Part shown: one piece after another, positions 1-8,068 of the stretch
How positions within the stretch are numbered: position 1 is the stretch's first letter
How the letters are laid out: each line of letters begins with the position of its first letter
Assembly: GCA_026196105.1 (NCBI GenBank)
Contig: JAPHRK010000002.1
Coordinates: 76,566 to 140,565 of the forward strand
DNA: 64,000 nucleotides
Direction: 5' to 3'
Origin: Rhodospirillales bacterium
GTDB taxonomy: Bacteria; Pseudomonadota; Alphaproteobacteria; Rhodospirillales; JAPHRK01
The notes under the pieces: generated by a model
Database searches by the model: none
Told to the model about the DNA's origin: nothing
The model's input: only the letters and a program-made list of their open reading frames with translations
Program-made: the position numbers and the translations under genes

Positions 1-77
1 GCGCAAAAAGCAGCTTAGCCTCACAGGAAATTAATGCTCTAGCAGACGAAATACTTAAAATTTTAGGAACCAAATGA
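1..77 (+). CDS. C-terminal end of an upstream gene (partial)
   Basis: An open frame enters from the left edge and ends at the TGA at 75-77, giving about 24 residues that finish in ILKILGTK. The stop overlaps the start of the Nudix gene as ATGA, which suggests translational coupling within one operon. The fragment is too short to assign a family. Confidence 0.6.
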   Translation, partial: AKSSLASQEINALADEILKILGTK

Positions 78-700
78 CCAAGAAGTTCGATACTCCAAGT
101 TTTTCCGCTGACGCCGTTGAAGTTCTAGAAAAAGATACCCCCTTTAAGGGCTACTTCCAAATTGACCACTACAATCTGCGCCACAAATTTTTTGATGGCG
201 GTTGGAGTCCGACTGTTTCCCGAGAAATATTTGAGCGCGGTCACGTAGTTGCCGTTGTTCCCTACGATCCAGTTAGAGATGAACTCGTCCTTATTGAACA
301 ATTCAGACCTGGAGCATATGCGGCAGGTTGGGAACCTTGGCTGATTGAGATTGTTGCAGGAATTATTGAACCAAATGAAGACTTAGAAGAAGTGGCAAGG
401 CGCGAAACTGTGGAAGAAACCGGGCTTGAAGTCAAAGAGCTTGAACTCCTCGGACGATATCTAAGCTCACCAGGTGGCAGCACTGAAAGTGTTGAAACTT
501 ATTGTGCAAAAATTGATGCAACTAATGCTGAAGGTATTCACGGGCTTCAAGATGAAGGAGAAGATATTCGTGTGGTGAATGTACTCGCTTCCGACGCCTT
601 TGAACTCCTTGATAACGGACGAATTACCAACGGAATGACCCTTATTGGGCTAGAGTGGTTTAGAAAAAGACACCAGGAGTTCCGAACAAATTGGAAATAA
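74..700 (+). CDS. nudF: Nudix hydrolase, ADP-ribose pyrophosphatase type
   Basis: The 208-residue protein carries a complete Nudix box at about residues 96-118: G96, five residues, E102, seven residues, then R110-E111 and the VEETGL end. These residues bind the metal and the diphosphate. Length and the upstream sequence LVLIEQFRPGAY match the ADP-ribose pyrophosphatase (NudF/TrgB) group, which cleaves ADP-ribose to AMP and ribose 5-phosphate in the cytoplasm. The start is fixed by the four-base ATGA overlap with the preceding frame. The sulfur genes that follow begin after a 120-base gap, so co-regulation with them is not evident. The exact nucleotide substrate cannot be read from sequence; another ADP-sugar is possible. 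Confidence 0.88.
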   Translation: MTKKFDTPSFSADAVEVLEKDTPFKGYFQIDHYNLRHKFFDGGWSPTVSREIFERGHVVAVVPYDPVRDELVLIEQFRPGAYAAGWEPWLIEIVAGIIEPNEDLEEVARRETVEETGLEVKELELLGRYLSSPGGSTESVETYCAKIDATNAEGIHGLQDEGEDIRVVNVLASDAFELLDNGRITNGMTLIGLEWFRKRHQEFRTNWK

Positions 701-819
701 CAAATGTTTCATGTATTTAAGTTTATTGAACAATATTTTTCGTCATTCGCTTGATTGCTTAAGTTACTAAGCTTAAGTTGCACTTGAGTAGTTCTATATT
801 TCAAACTTGGTGATTTTTT

Positions 820-1821
820 ATGGATATTCGTGAAGGCTTTATTGGCTCAATTGGCAACACGCCCCTCATTAGGTTGCAAAAAGCGTCAGAAGAAACCGGT
901 TGCAATATTTTAGCTAAAGCTGAATTTCTTAATCCTGGCGGATCTGTCAAAGACCGCGCAGCTCTTGCAATCATTCAAGATGCTGAAAAAAAAGGGTTAC
1001 TCAAACCTGGTGGCGTAATTGTTGAAGGTACGGCTGGGAATACAGGAATTGGCATTTCCTTGGTAGGCAATGCCTTGGGCTATAAGTCAATTATCGTCAT
1101 GCCGGAAACCCAAAGCCAAGAAAAGAAAGATATGCTCCGCCTTTGTGGGGCAGACTTACGGCTGGTTCCGGCAGTACCATACAAAAACCCTGAAAACTAT
1201 GTTCATGTTTCTCAGAGAATTGCTGAAGAAACCGCTGCTTCGACCCAAAATGGGGCGATTTGGGCTAATCAATTCGATAACACCGCCAACCGCGATGGCC
1301 ATTACCACACCACGGGCCCTGAGATTTGGGAGCAAACGGATGGAAAGGTTGATGCTTTTACAACATCAGCCGGAACAGGTGGCACCATAGCTGGCGTGGC
1401 GATGGCTTTGAAAGAACGTAACTCAAGCATCAAAGCCATACTCTCAGACCCCGGTGGCTCCGCCTTGCATGGCTTTTATGCCGATGGAGAACTCAAGGCA
1501 GAAGGTGATTCTATTACCGAAGGGATTGGGCAAGGCAGAATAACCCAAAACCTTGAAGGTGCCCCTATTGATGGCTCTCAACGCATCCCAGATGATGAAG
1601 CGTTACGGGTGATTTTTGATTTGCTTAAGCACGAAGGTTTATGTGTTGGTGGCTCTAGCGGCATCAATGTTGCTGGTGCTATCCGTATTGCTAAAGAAAT
1701 GGGTCCCGGACATACCGTTGTCACCATATTGTGCGATTACGGCACCCGCTATCAAAGCAAAATCTTCAATCCGACTTTCTTACAAGAAAAAGGGCTCCCA
1801 ACTCCCGATTGGTTAGATTAG
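820..1821 (+). CDS. cysK: Cysteine synthase A (O-acetylserine sulfhydrylase)
   Basis: This 333-residue fold-type II PLP enzyme makes L-cysteine from O-acetylserine and sulfide. The PLP lysine is K44 in the GGSVKDRA motif, the substrate-binding loop EGTAGNTGIG follows at about residue 68, and the phosphate-binding glycine loop TSAGTGGTIAG lies near residue 184. The sequence begins in the family style with IGNTPLIRL. There is no strong ribosome-binding site before the ATG. It is followed by sseA 41 bases downstream, so the two probably form a sulfur metabolism unit. Cystathionine beta-synthase-like activity is a less likely alternative because no CBS or heme region is present. Confidence 0.93.
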   Translation: MDIREGFIGSIGNTPLIRLQKASEETGCNILAKAEFLNPGGSVKDRAALAIIQDAEKKGLLKPGGVIVEGTAGNTGIGISLVGNALGYKSIIVMPETQSQEKKDMLRLCGADLRLVPAVPYKNPENYVHVSQRIAEETAASTQNGAIWANQFDNTANRDGHYHTTGPEIWEQTDGKVDAFTTSAGTGGTIAGVAMALKERNSSIKAILSDPGGSALHGFYADGELKAEGDSITEGIGQGRITQNLEGAPIDGSQRIPDDEALRVIFDLLKHEGLCVGGSSGINVAGAIRIAKEMGPGHTVVTILCDYGTRYQSKIFNPTFLQEKGLPTPDWLD

Positions 1822-1862
1822 TATGACCTAATCAAGTCGATTAATTATGGGAAGGGAAACAC

Positions 1863-2723
1863 ATGGATTACGTAAATCCACAAGCTTTAGTCGATTCAGA
1901 ATGGCTGGCAGCACATCTTAACGACCCTAATGTGAAAGTCATTGAGGCCACGTCTTTTCTACCGAATGTCGATAAAAACGCAAAAGTCGAATTTGAAAAA
2001 CAACACATTGCCGGGGCCCTCTTCTTCGACATTAATGACGTTGCAGACTTAAGTTCCCCTCTTCCTCATATGCTCCCTGATGAACAAACCTTTGCTGAGA
2101 AAGTAAGTGCCTTGGGCATTTCAAATGACGATAAAGTTATTTGTTATGACCTGCATGGCAGCTATTCAGCCGGGATGCGCGCTTGGTGGACCTTTAAAGT
2201 TTTTGGTCACGATAACGTCGCTGTATTAGATGGTGGCCTGCCAAAATGGCTTTCTGAAAACCTTCCCACTGACTCTGGTATGCCGTCAATCGAGCCCACG
2301 AACTACAAAACCGTTACCAAAAAAGTAAAGATGGTTCGCTCCATAGATCAAGTAAGGGCCAATATCGATAGTGGTGCTGAACAGCTTGTTGATGCGCGAA
2401 ATGAAGGGCGTTTCCATGGGTTAGAAGCTGAACCACGCCCTACAGCCAAACCAGGGCATGTACCAGGGAGCTTAAACCTCCCCTTCAATGCCCTGCTTGA
2501 TCACACAAACTTTTTTACTATGCGATCTCCAGAAGAACTTTTGGAAATTTTGGAAGAAGATAGCGTTGACCCAAAGAAACCAATAATTTCTACTTGTGGG
2601 TCCGGCGTTACTGCTTGTGTCCTTGCTTTTGCTCTCTTTTTACTTGGGTTTGAAGACATAGCAGTATATGACGGGTCATGGGCTGAGTGGGGAGAAAGAG
2701 ACGATACACCGATTGAAAAATAA
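1863..2723 (+). CDS. sseA: 3-mercaptopyruvate / thiosulfate sulfurtransferase
   Basis: The 286-residue protein has two rhodanese domains. The N-terminal one is structural and the C-terminal one carries the active-site cysteine C245 in CGSGVTA. That loop is typical of 3-mercaptopyruvate sulfurtransferases rather than of thiosulfate-specific rhodaneses (usually CRxGx[R/T]). It would transfer the sulfane sulfur of mercaptopyruvate to cyanide or thiols in the cytoplasm. A clear ribosome-binding site (GGGAAGGG) precedes the ATG. It lies directly after cysK and upstream of a small unknown gene, all on one strand, which fits a cysteine metabolism operon. Confidence 0.9.
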   Translation: MDYVNPQALVDSEWLAAHLNDPNVKVIEATSFLPNVDKNAKVEFEKQHIAGALFFDINDVADLSSPLPHMLPDEQTFAEKVSALGISNDDKVICYDLHGSYSAGMRAWWTFKVFGHDNVAVLDGGLPKWLSENLPTDSGMPSIEPTNYKTVTKKVKMVRSIDQVRANIDSGAEQLVDARNEGRFHGLEAEPRPTAKPGHVPGSLNLPFNALLDHTNFFTMRSPEELLEILEEDSVDPKKPIISTCGSGVTACVLAFALFLLGFEDIAVYDGSWAEWGERDDTPIEK

Positions 2724-2784
2724 ATTTTCGGTGAGTGATCTTTCTACCGTCCAAAATATTTAAGAGAATTCAAAGGGGTAAGAG

Positions 2785-3030
2785 ATGAGTGATACAGAAC
2801 TTGAGGGTATCAAAGCGCGATTGACAGCGCTTGAAAGAATTTTACGCGTCGATGCGATCCAAGCAACTGGGGATGCTGTGGACCAATGGTGGCATGTTGT
2901 CCATGATAGTGACAATCCTACAGCTGAAGACATTGAAAAAGCTGGTATGGAAGCTGCTAAAGAAGTCTTGAATACAAAAAATAAAGAACGCCATCGTATT
3001 CATATGGCTGGTACTGGCAAACGTAGTTAA
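2785..3030 (+). CDS. Small hypothetical protein (81 aa)
   Basis: A good ribosome-binding site (AAGGGGTAAGAG) sits just before the ATG and the gene follows sseA by 61 bases. The predicted product is a soluble, charged, largely helical protein. Its N-terminal stretch (ELEGIKARLTALERIL) looks like a short coiled coil, and there is no signal peptide or membrane segment. I do not recognise the family. Its position suggests co-transcription with the sulfur genes, but no function can be inferred. Confidence 0.6.
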   Translation: MSDTELEGIKARLTALERILRVDAIQATGDAVDQWWHVVHDSDNPTAEDIEKAGMEAAKEVLNTKNKERHRIHMAGTGKRS

Positions 3031-3045
3031 ACCCTCGTTTAGCCA

Positions 3046-3348
3046 TTAGTTTTTTTTGAAGAGGCGGTTGATTTCAGCGGCCTCTTCTTTCGTTTGAACC
3101 ACTTCCAAACCAAATTCCCCTGTCCGAACCCGAGAACCATCTGGAAGCATCCAGATTTTAGCCTTTTGTTTTACCGAGTAAGTAACCTCTGATAAGATAA
3201 CCTCACCATCAAGGGACGTAACAACTCCATCGGCAAGGCTGGAGATATCTTCAGCCAAACACGTCATTTGCCAATCAAAGCCCCATTGTCCTTGTACGGT
3301 AAGTTGGAATAGATTTAAGGCACGGAAGGCGTTATTTGTTATATTCAC
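3046..3348 (-). CDS. Hypothetical protein, start uncertain
   Basis: The reading frame is open up to 3438, but its first codons lie in what should be the metC promoter, so a later start is likely. Candidates are GTG at 3348 (100 residues, reported here) and ATG at 3267 (73 residues). The C-terminal half (VILSEVTYSVKQKAKIWMLP, then DGSRVRTGEFGLEVV) has a convincing beta-rich protein composition. No membrane segment or known motif is visible. It is divergent from metC and convergent with the 81-residue gene. An inverted repeat (arms 3058-3065 and 3080-3087) lies inside its 3' end and may help stop transcription coming from the left. Confidence 0.5.
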   Translation of the reverse strand: MNITNNAFRALNLFQLTVQGQWGFDWQMTCLAEDISSLADGVVTSLDGEVILSEVTYSVKQKAKIWMLPDGSRVRTGEFGLEVVQTKEEAAEINRLFKKN

Positions 3349-3449
3349 GTTACTTATACACCGAAGTTGATGTTGCTCCACCAACACTTTATTACCCCCA
3401 CTAGTTGTCTTAATACAATAAGCATAAAGTACTATCAAAGGTTTTATTC

Positions 3450-4613
3450 ATGAAAAAAGAAACACAGCTAATTGCAGCGGGACGCCACCCAGACAGTAAT
3501 TATGGTATCGTTAATCCGCCAGTTTATCATGCCTCAACGGTTACTTTTAAAACTGTTGCAGACATGGAAAGAATTGGCCGTGATTCTTTAAACAACGTGT
3601 ATTATGGTCGTTATGGCACGCCAACGACTTTTGCCTTTGAAGAAGCCGTCGCCACTCTTGAAGGGGGAGACAAATGCATTGCTGTGCCTTCCGGTATGGC
3701 TGCAATCGCTCTTAGCCTTCTGGCTCTATTGAAATCCGGTGATCACCTACTTATGGTAGATTCTGCTTATTTCCCAACCAGAAAATTCTGCGATGGATAT
3801 TTGAAAAATTATGGGGTTGAGACCACCTATTATGATCCGATGATAGGAGGGGGAATTTCCGAACTCCTACGCCCTGAAACCAAAGTTGTGTTCACCGAGT
3901 CTCCTGGCTCTATCACTTTTGAAGTTCAGGATATACCGGCAATCAGCGCAGAAGCCCACAAAGTTGGCGCGAAGGTCCTTTTAGATAATACCTGGAGTGC
4001 CGGATTACTTTTCCAACCCTTTGAACATGGCGTCGATGTTTCAATCCAAGCTGCTACTAAATACCTCGTGGGTCATTCAGATGCCATGCTAGGGACTGTA
4101 ACCACGACAACAGAACTTTATGAGCAACTAAAATGGGCCGCAGTTGGTTTTGGCTACAGTGCGGCACCTGACGATTGTTACCTTGGCTTACGCGGTATCA
4201 GAAGTCTGAGTCCTCGCATGGAAAGACACCAAAAAAGCGCGCAACAAATTGCTGAATGGCTGGAAAAACGCCCCGAAGTCGAAACCCTTCTTCACCCAGC
4301 TTTTGAAAGTTGTCCAGGGCATGAGTTCTGGAAAAGAGATTTCACTGGCGCAGCTGGGTTATTCGCAATTTCACTTAAAAATTACAGCAAAGATGCTGTA
4401 GCTGCGATGCTAGATGATATGGAACATTTTGCCTTGGGCTATAGCTGGGGGGGCTTCGAGAGTTTGATTATTCCGTCTTGGCCTAAAACCATCCGCACCG
4501 CGACCGAGTGGAAAGGCACAGGCCCTCTATTAAGGCTTCAAGTCGGTTTAGAAAATGCTGACGATTTAATTGAAGACTTGGATAAAGGTTTCAAGCGTTT
4601 GAACGCCGCCTAA
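3450..4613 (+). CDS. metC: Cystathionine beta-lyase
   Basis: This 387-residue Cys/Met-metabolism PLP enzyme converts cystathionine to homocysteine, pyruvate and ammonia in methionine synthesis. The PLP lysine is K204 in AATKYLVGHSD. The cofactor tyrosine/arginine motif YYGRYGTPT lies near residue 51 and the SGMAAI phosphate loop near 81. Length and the N-terminal ETQLIAAGRHP match the alphaproteobacterial cystathionine beta-lyases. The 3' end overlaps the convergent znuB by 23 bases, so the two genes share a termination region. Methionine gamma-lyase is a possible but less likely alternative. Confidence 0.88.
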   Translation: MKKETQLIAAGRHPDSNYGIVNPPVYHASTVTFKTVADMERIGRDSLNNVYYGRYGTPTTFAFEEAVATLEGGDKCIAVPSGMAAIALSLLALLKSGDHLLMVDSAYFPTRKFCDGYLKNYGVETTYYDPMIGGGISELLRPETKVVFTESPGSITFEVQDIPAISAEAHKVGAKVLLDNTWSAGLLFQPFEHGVDVSIQAATKYLVGHSDAMLGTVTTTTELYEQLKWAAVGFGYSAAPDDCYLGLRGIRSLSPRMERHQKSAQQIAEWLEKRPEVETLLHPAFESCPGHEFWKRDFTGAAGLFAISLKNYSKDAVAAMLDDMEHFALGYSWGGFESLIIPSWPKTIRTATEWKGTGPLLRLQVGLENADDLIEDLDKGFKRLNAA

Positions 4614-5382
4614 AAATTCCAGCGAGCCCAAAGAGACATATAGCCGCAACAACAATTGCAGGGCCTGTGGGGATATCGAATTCAAACGATCCCCCCAGGC
4701 CAAAGGCAACCGCCATACACCCTATTCCGCTGGCAATAACCGCCATTTGTTCTGGTGTTTTGGCAAAATATCGCGCGGCAGCGGCGGGAATAATCAATAA
4801 AGAAGTCACCAAAAGAATCCCAACAGCCTTCATCGCTGTGGCAATTACCAAAGCAATCAATAACATCAACCCAAGGCGAACCCGCTCAACAGGCACCCCT
4901 TCTACATGAGCAAGTTCTTCATGAACTGTCATAGAAAGAAGTGGTTTCCAAATAAAGGCTAAGCCCAAAAGAACGCAAGCTCCACCGCCATAAATCCAGT
5001 AAATATCTGTGAGAGTTATCGCCAGAATATCTCCGAATAAGTATGACATAAGGTCAACACGAAGGTCGCTGAGAAAAGCAAGAACGACTAACCCCATTGC
5101 AAGTGACCCATGAGAGAGAATACCCAATAACGTGTCGGAAGCCAGTTGGCGGTTTCGTTGGAGAAAACCGAGCAAGACCGCGACCGTAAATGAAACTGCG
5201 ATAATTCCAATCGTTAAATCAATACCTAACAGAAATCCTAAAGCCACACCCAACAAGGCAGAATGGGCCAATGTATCACCAAAATAGGCCATACGCCGCC
5301 AAACGATAAAACATCCAAAGGGGCTAGCAATCAGGGCGACACCAAGGCCACCAACAAGAGCACGGATTAGGAAATCATCCAT
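4591..5382 (-). CDS. znuB: Zinc ABC transporter permease
   Basis: This polytopic membrane protein of the ABC-3 family forms the channel of the high-affinity ZnuABC zinc importer. It shows about eight hydrophobic segments, with FGCFIVWRRMAYFGDTLAHSALLG in the N-terminal third being characteristic of ZnuB/MntB permeases. I chose the ATG at 5382 (263 residues) because it has a GGAG ribosome-binding site at suitable spacing; an earlier in-frame start at 5406 lies deeper in znuC. The start overlaps the end of znuC, consistent with translational coupling. It is the last gene of zur-znuC-znuB. Confidence 0.92.
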   Translation of the reverse strand: MDDFLIRALVGGLGVALIASPFGCFIVWRRMAYFGDTLAHSALLGVALGFLLGIDLTIGIIAVSFTVAVLLGFLQRNRQLASDTLLGILSHGSLAMGLVVLAFLSDLRVDLMSYLFGDILAITLTDIYWIYGGGACVLLGLAFIWKPLLSMTVHEELAHVEGVPVERVRLGLMLLIALVIATAMKAVGILLVTSLLIIPAAAARYFAKTPEQMAVIASGIGCMAVAFGLGGSFEFDIPTGPAIVVAAICLFGLAGIFRRRSNA

Positions 5383-6148
5383 GGGTATGATCTCCCTTAC
5401 AATCATCTATCACTTCACCATGAGCATTGTGATGATGGTCGTGGTGGTGATGGTAAACAGCAAAAGTTCCCGCAACTTTCTTTCCAAAAAGGGCAACATA
5501 TTCAGGATCAGCACTCACTGCCTCAGGGTGACCTGCACAACAAACGTGACCATTGAGGCAAATCACTCGGTCAGTTGCAGACATCACCATATGCAAATCA
5601 TGAGAAACCAAGAGAACCCCACACCCACGCTCTGTCCTAATATTAGCAATCAAGTCGTAAAGCTCTGCTTGTCCGGTGACATCAACCCCTTGAGCAGGTT
5701 CATCTAAAACCAATAGGTCAGGATTGCGCATTAAGGCTCTTGCCAAAAGAATGCGTTGCATTTCTCCACCAGAAACTGTTTGGATTGGATTATCCAACAA
5801 ACGCCCAATTCCAACTTCAGTAAGGACTTTGGCAAGTTGCTCTTCGGCCAATTTTCCACCGAGACTTAAAAACCGACGAACAGTAAGAGGAAGTGTGGGA
5901 TCAACGGTTATTTTTTGCGGGACATAACCTATTTTCATCCGTGGCTTTTGGGTAATTTCACCAGAATCTTGAGTGAGCAAGCCCAGGATTATTCGTAAAA
6001 GGGTCGTTTTTCCGGCCCCATTTGGACCAATGATGGTCACAACCTCTTTTGGATGAACCTCAAGATCAACGTGATCTAGAATTTGTTTCCCCCCGAGAGA
6101 AACTTTTAAACCAGATGCCTTGATCAAGAAGCCGGTATTTCCCCCCAT
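5375..6148 (-). CDS. znuC: Zinc ABC transporter ATP-binding protein
   Basis: The 257-residue ATPase energises zinc import with ZnuB. Walker A is GPNGAGKTT near residue 42, the signature is VSGGEMQR, Walker B is LLVLDEP, and the switch histidine is in LLVSHDLHM. The C-terminus ends in a histidine-rich stretch (YHHHHDHHHNAHG plus HTHG), which likely binds zinc and is common in ZnuC of proteobacteria. It follows zur by ten bases on the same strand and overlaps znuB. Expression is expected to be repressed by Zur when zinc is plentiful. Confidence 0.95.
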   Translation of the reverse strand: MGGNTGFLIKASGLKVSLGGKQILDHVDLEVHPKEVVTIIGPNGAGKTTLLRIILGLLTQDSGEITQKPRMKIGYVPQKITVDPTLPLTVRRFLSLGGKLAEEQLAKVLTEVGIGRLLDNPIQTVSGGEMQRILLARALMRNPDLLVLDEPAQGVDVTGQAELYDLIANIRTERGCGVLLVSHDLHMVMSATDRVICLNGHVCCAGHPEAVSADPEYVALFGKKVAGTFAVYHHHHDHHHNAHGEVIDDCKGDHTHG

Positions 6149-6158
6149 AACCTATTCC

Positions 6159-6614
6159 TTAACTCTTCTGGCAATTTGGGCAAATACCTTCAACTTCGAC
6201 AGTATGCCGTAAGTCAGTATAACCAGATGCGTGAGCTACATTCGCAATAACTTCAGGAATTTTAGGATCATTGAGTTCAATTGCATCGCGACATTCCCGA
6301 CAGATGACAAATTGGCCCACATGAGGAGCTCCCGGATCATTGCAGCCGATGAAAGCATTGAGGAACTCAATACGATGAACCAACCCATGTTCTAAAAGAA
6401 AATCTAAGGCCCGGTATACTGTCGGAGGAGCAGAACCTCTACGTTCGCTATTAAGTATTTCCAAAATATCATAAGCGCCGACGGGCTTATGACTAGACCA
6501 AACAAGTTCCAAAACACGTTTGCGGATTGGCGTTAAACGTGCCCCATTGTCTTTGCAAAGAGTTTCAGCCTGTTTAAGAGCGTCGTCAACGCATTGATGG
6601 TGATCATGTTGCAC
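6159..6614 (-). CDS. zur: Zinc uptake regulator, Fur family
   Basis: The 151-residue Fur-family repressor has an N-terminal winged helix (LTPIRKRVLELVW, then RGSAPPTVYRALDFL) and a C-terminal metal-binding dimerisation domain. The two CxxC pairs (CRECRDAIE and GICPNCQKS) form the structural zinc site. The GAPHVGQFVICREC region, rather than a Fur-type HHDH pattern, and the location at the head of znuCB identify it as Zur. A strong AAAGGAGCC ribosome-binding site precedes the start. It is divergent from znuA, and a Zur-like palindrome lies between them, so autoregulation is likely. Confidence 0.92.
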   Translation of the reverse strand: MQHDHHQCVDDALKQAETLCKDNGARLTPIRKRVLELVWSSHKPVGAYDILEILNSERRGSAPPTVYRALDFLLEHGLVHRIEFLNAFIGCNDPGAPHVGQFVICRECRDAIELNDPKIPEVIANVAHASGYTDLRHTVEVEGICPNCQKS

Positions 6615-6699
6615 GGCGGCTCCTTTCTTTAAAAGTTCATAGATGGGCTATATATTGCTTCATTAACTTGAACAAACAATGCTATAAATTTATAAATGC

Positions 6700-6718
6700 A
6701 ACGTTATAACATAACATT
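6700..6718. promoter_or_regulatory. Zur-box-like palindrome
   Basis: The sequence AACGTTATaacATAACATT is an inverted repeat with 8-base arms, 7 of 8 matching, and a 3-base centre. It resembles the GTTATA-rich Zur box of proteobacteria, in which a central TATA-like core is flanked by GT/AC. It lies 22 bases upstream of znuA and 86 bases upstream of the divergent zur, where repressor binding would block both promoters. Confidence 0.7.
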
Positions 6719-6740
6719 TTAGAAAGACATAAAAAATCTC

Positions 6741-7667
6741 ATGTTGAGCCAACCGAAAGCTATTCTTGCTGCTCTTTTCATCTTCACTGGGGCTTCAACT
6801 GCCGCTCAAGCTGACGTGCCAAAAGTTGTGGTTTCAATCAAACCGTTACATTCCATTGTCTCAGCCGTCATGGGTGATTTGGGTAAACCGACCCTTTTGG
6901 TCAAAGGAGCAACAACACCGCACGCTTATTCCTTAAAACCATCAGATGCGAAGGCTATAAATGATGCCGATGTGATTGTGTGGGTAGGTGAAGGTTTAGA
7001 AACTTTTCTGACTAAGCCCCTACTCTCCTTAAGCAAAAAACCAAGCATTGTCACCATGACACAAAACGACCGTATTTATACTTTGGAAATTAGAGATAAG
7101 AACGGTGAGGTACACGAAGATGAACATGCTCATAAGCATGAGAGCAGTATCGATCCTCACATTTGGATGGACCCTCGGAACATGAGCGAATTAGCTCGGA
7201 CTGTTGGACAGGTTCTTGGAGATGTCGATCCTGATAATGCAAGAAAATACAAAGAAAATGCCCAAGTTCTTATCTTTAAAACAGAGAAGGTAAGCAAAAA
7301 ATTTGAATTCGGCCTTTATGCAGAACGTGGACGCCCCTTTTTCGTCTTTCATGATGCTTATCAGTACTTAGAGCGTGGTTTTGGCCTTAATGTGGCGGGG
7401 TTTTTGGCTGTTGACCCAAATCGCAGACCAAGCGTTAAACGGCTTCACGAAGCCCGAGCTTTGATTGAGAAATCCCAAAGTGTGTGTGTTATGAGTGAGC
7501 CACAGTTTGATTCAAAATTGATGAAAACCTTGGTAGAGGGGATGGATATTAATATGGGGCAACTAGATGCAATTGGTGCAGATTTGACGCCTGGGCCCGA
7601 GATGTATATCCAAATGATGGAAATGAACTTAGTGTCCTTGAAAAAATGCCTCACTTGGAAAAAATAA
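6741..7667 (+). CDS. znuA: Zinc ABC transporter substrate-binding protein
   Basis: This 308-residue periplasmic cluster A-I metal-binding protein captures zinc for ZnuBC. It has a Sec signal peptide cut after about residue 24 (ASTAAQA). The conserved histidine ligands are in VVSIKPLHSIV, TTPHAYSLKP and DPHIWMDP, with a short His/acid loop (HEDEHAHKHE) just before the third. FHDAYQYLERGFGL is also family-typical. It starts just downstream of the Zur-like palindrome and overlaps the following hisI by one base (TAATG), so import and the two following genes are one transcription unit. Confidence 0.94.
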   Translation: MLSQPKAILAALFIFTGASTAAQADVPKVVVSIKPLHSIVSAVMGDLGKPTLLVKGATTPHAYSLKPSDAKAINDADVIVWVGEGLETFLTKPLLSLSKKPSIVTMTQNDRIYTLEIRDKNGEVHEDEHAHKHESSIDPHIWMDPRNMSELARTVGQVLGDVDPDNARKYKENAQVLIFKTEKVSKKFEFGLYAERGRPFFVFHDAYQYLERGFGLNVAGFLAVDPNRRPSVKRLHEARALIEKSQSVCVMSEPQFDSKLMKTLVEGMDINMGQLDAIGADLTPGPEMYIQMMEMNLVSLKKCLTWKK

Positions 7668-8068
7668 TGAGTACATTTACAGATACAGTCACCAGCGAAT
7701 TGACCTTCAATGCCGATGGATTGATTCCAGCAATTGCCCAACAGCATGATACAGGCGAAATATTGATGATGGCCTGGATGAACGCGGAATCTGTTGCTGA
7801 AACTCTAGAGACCAAGCAAGTTTGTTATTGGTCTCGTTCTCGTAGCAAACTGTGGCGCAAAGGGGAAAGCTCTGGGCAGGTGCAAAAGCTGATTGATTTC
7901 CGCTGGGATTGCGACGCAGACACCCTACTCCTGCAAGTAGATCAAAAAGGTGTCGCTTGTCATACAGGCCGCCGCAATTGTTTTTTTAAAGCCGCACGTG
8001 ATGGTGAAATAAAAGAAATAGCCGACGTAGAAATTAACCCTGATGAGCTTTATAGCAAAAAATCATGA
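7667..8068 (+). CDS. hisI: Phosphoribosyl-AMP cyclohydrolase, zinc-regulon copy
   Basis: The 133-residue enzyme opens the purine ring of phosphoribosyl-AMP in histidine synthesis and needs zinc. The zinc and magnesium ligands are intact: the DxDxD cluster D81/D83/D85, and cysteines C82, C98 and C105 in the pattern DCDAD, ACHTGRRNC. The start at 7667 overlaps the znuA stop (TAATG), which favours it over an in-frame ATG at 7646 inside znuA. The gene is sandwiched between znuA and a COG0523 GTPase, so it is very likely Zur-controlled. hisI paralogues are known in such zinc-starvation clusters. Whether a second hisI exists elsewhere cannot be seen here. Confidence 0.9.
   Translation: MSTFTDTVTSELTFNADGLIPAIAQQHDTGEILMMAWMNAESVAETLETKQVCYWSRSRSKLWRKGESSGQVQKLIDFRWDCDADTLLLQVDQKGVACHTGRRNCFFKAARDGEIKEIADVEINPDELYSKKS

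Noticed and set aside
4667-4909. Plus-strand open frame opposite znuB
   Set aside because: Antisense shadow of a conserved permease gene, without its own signals.
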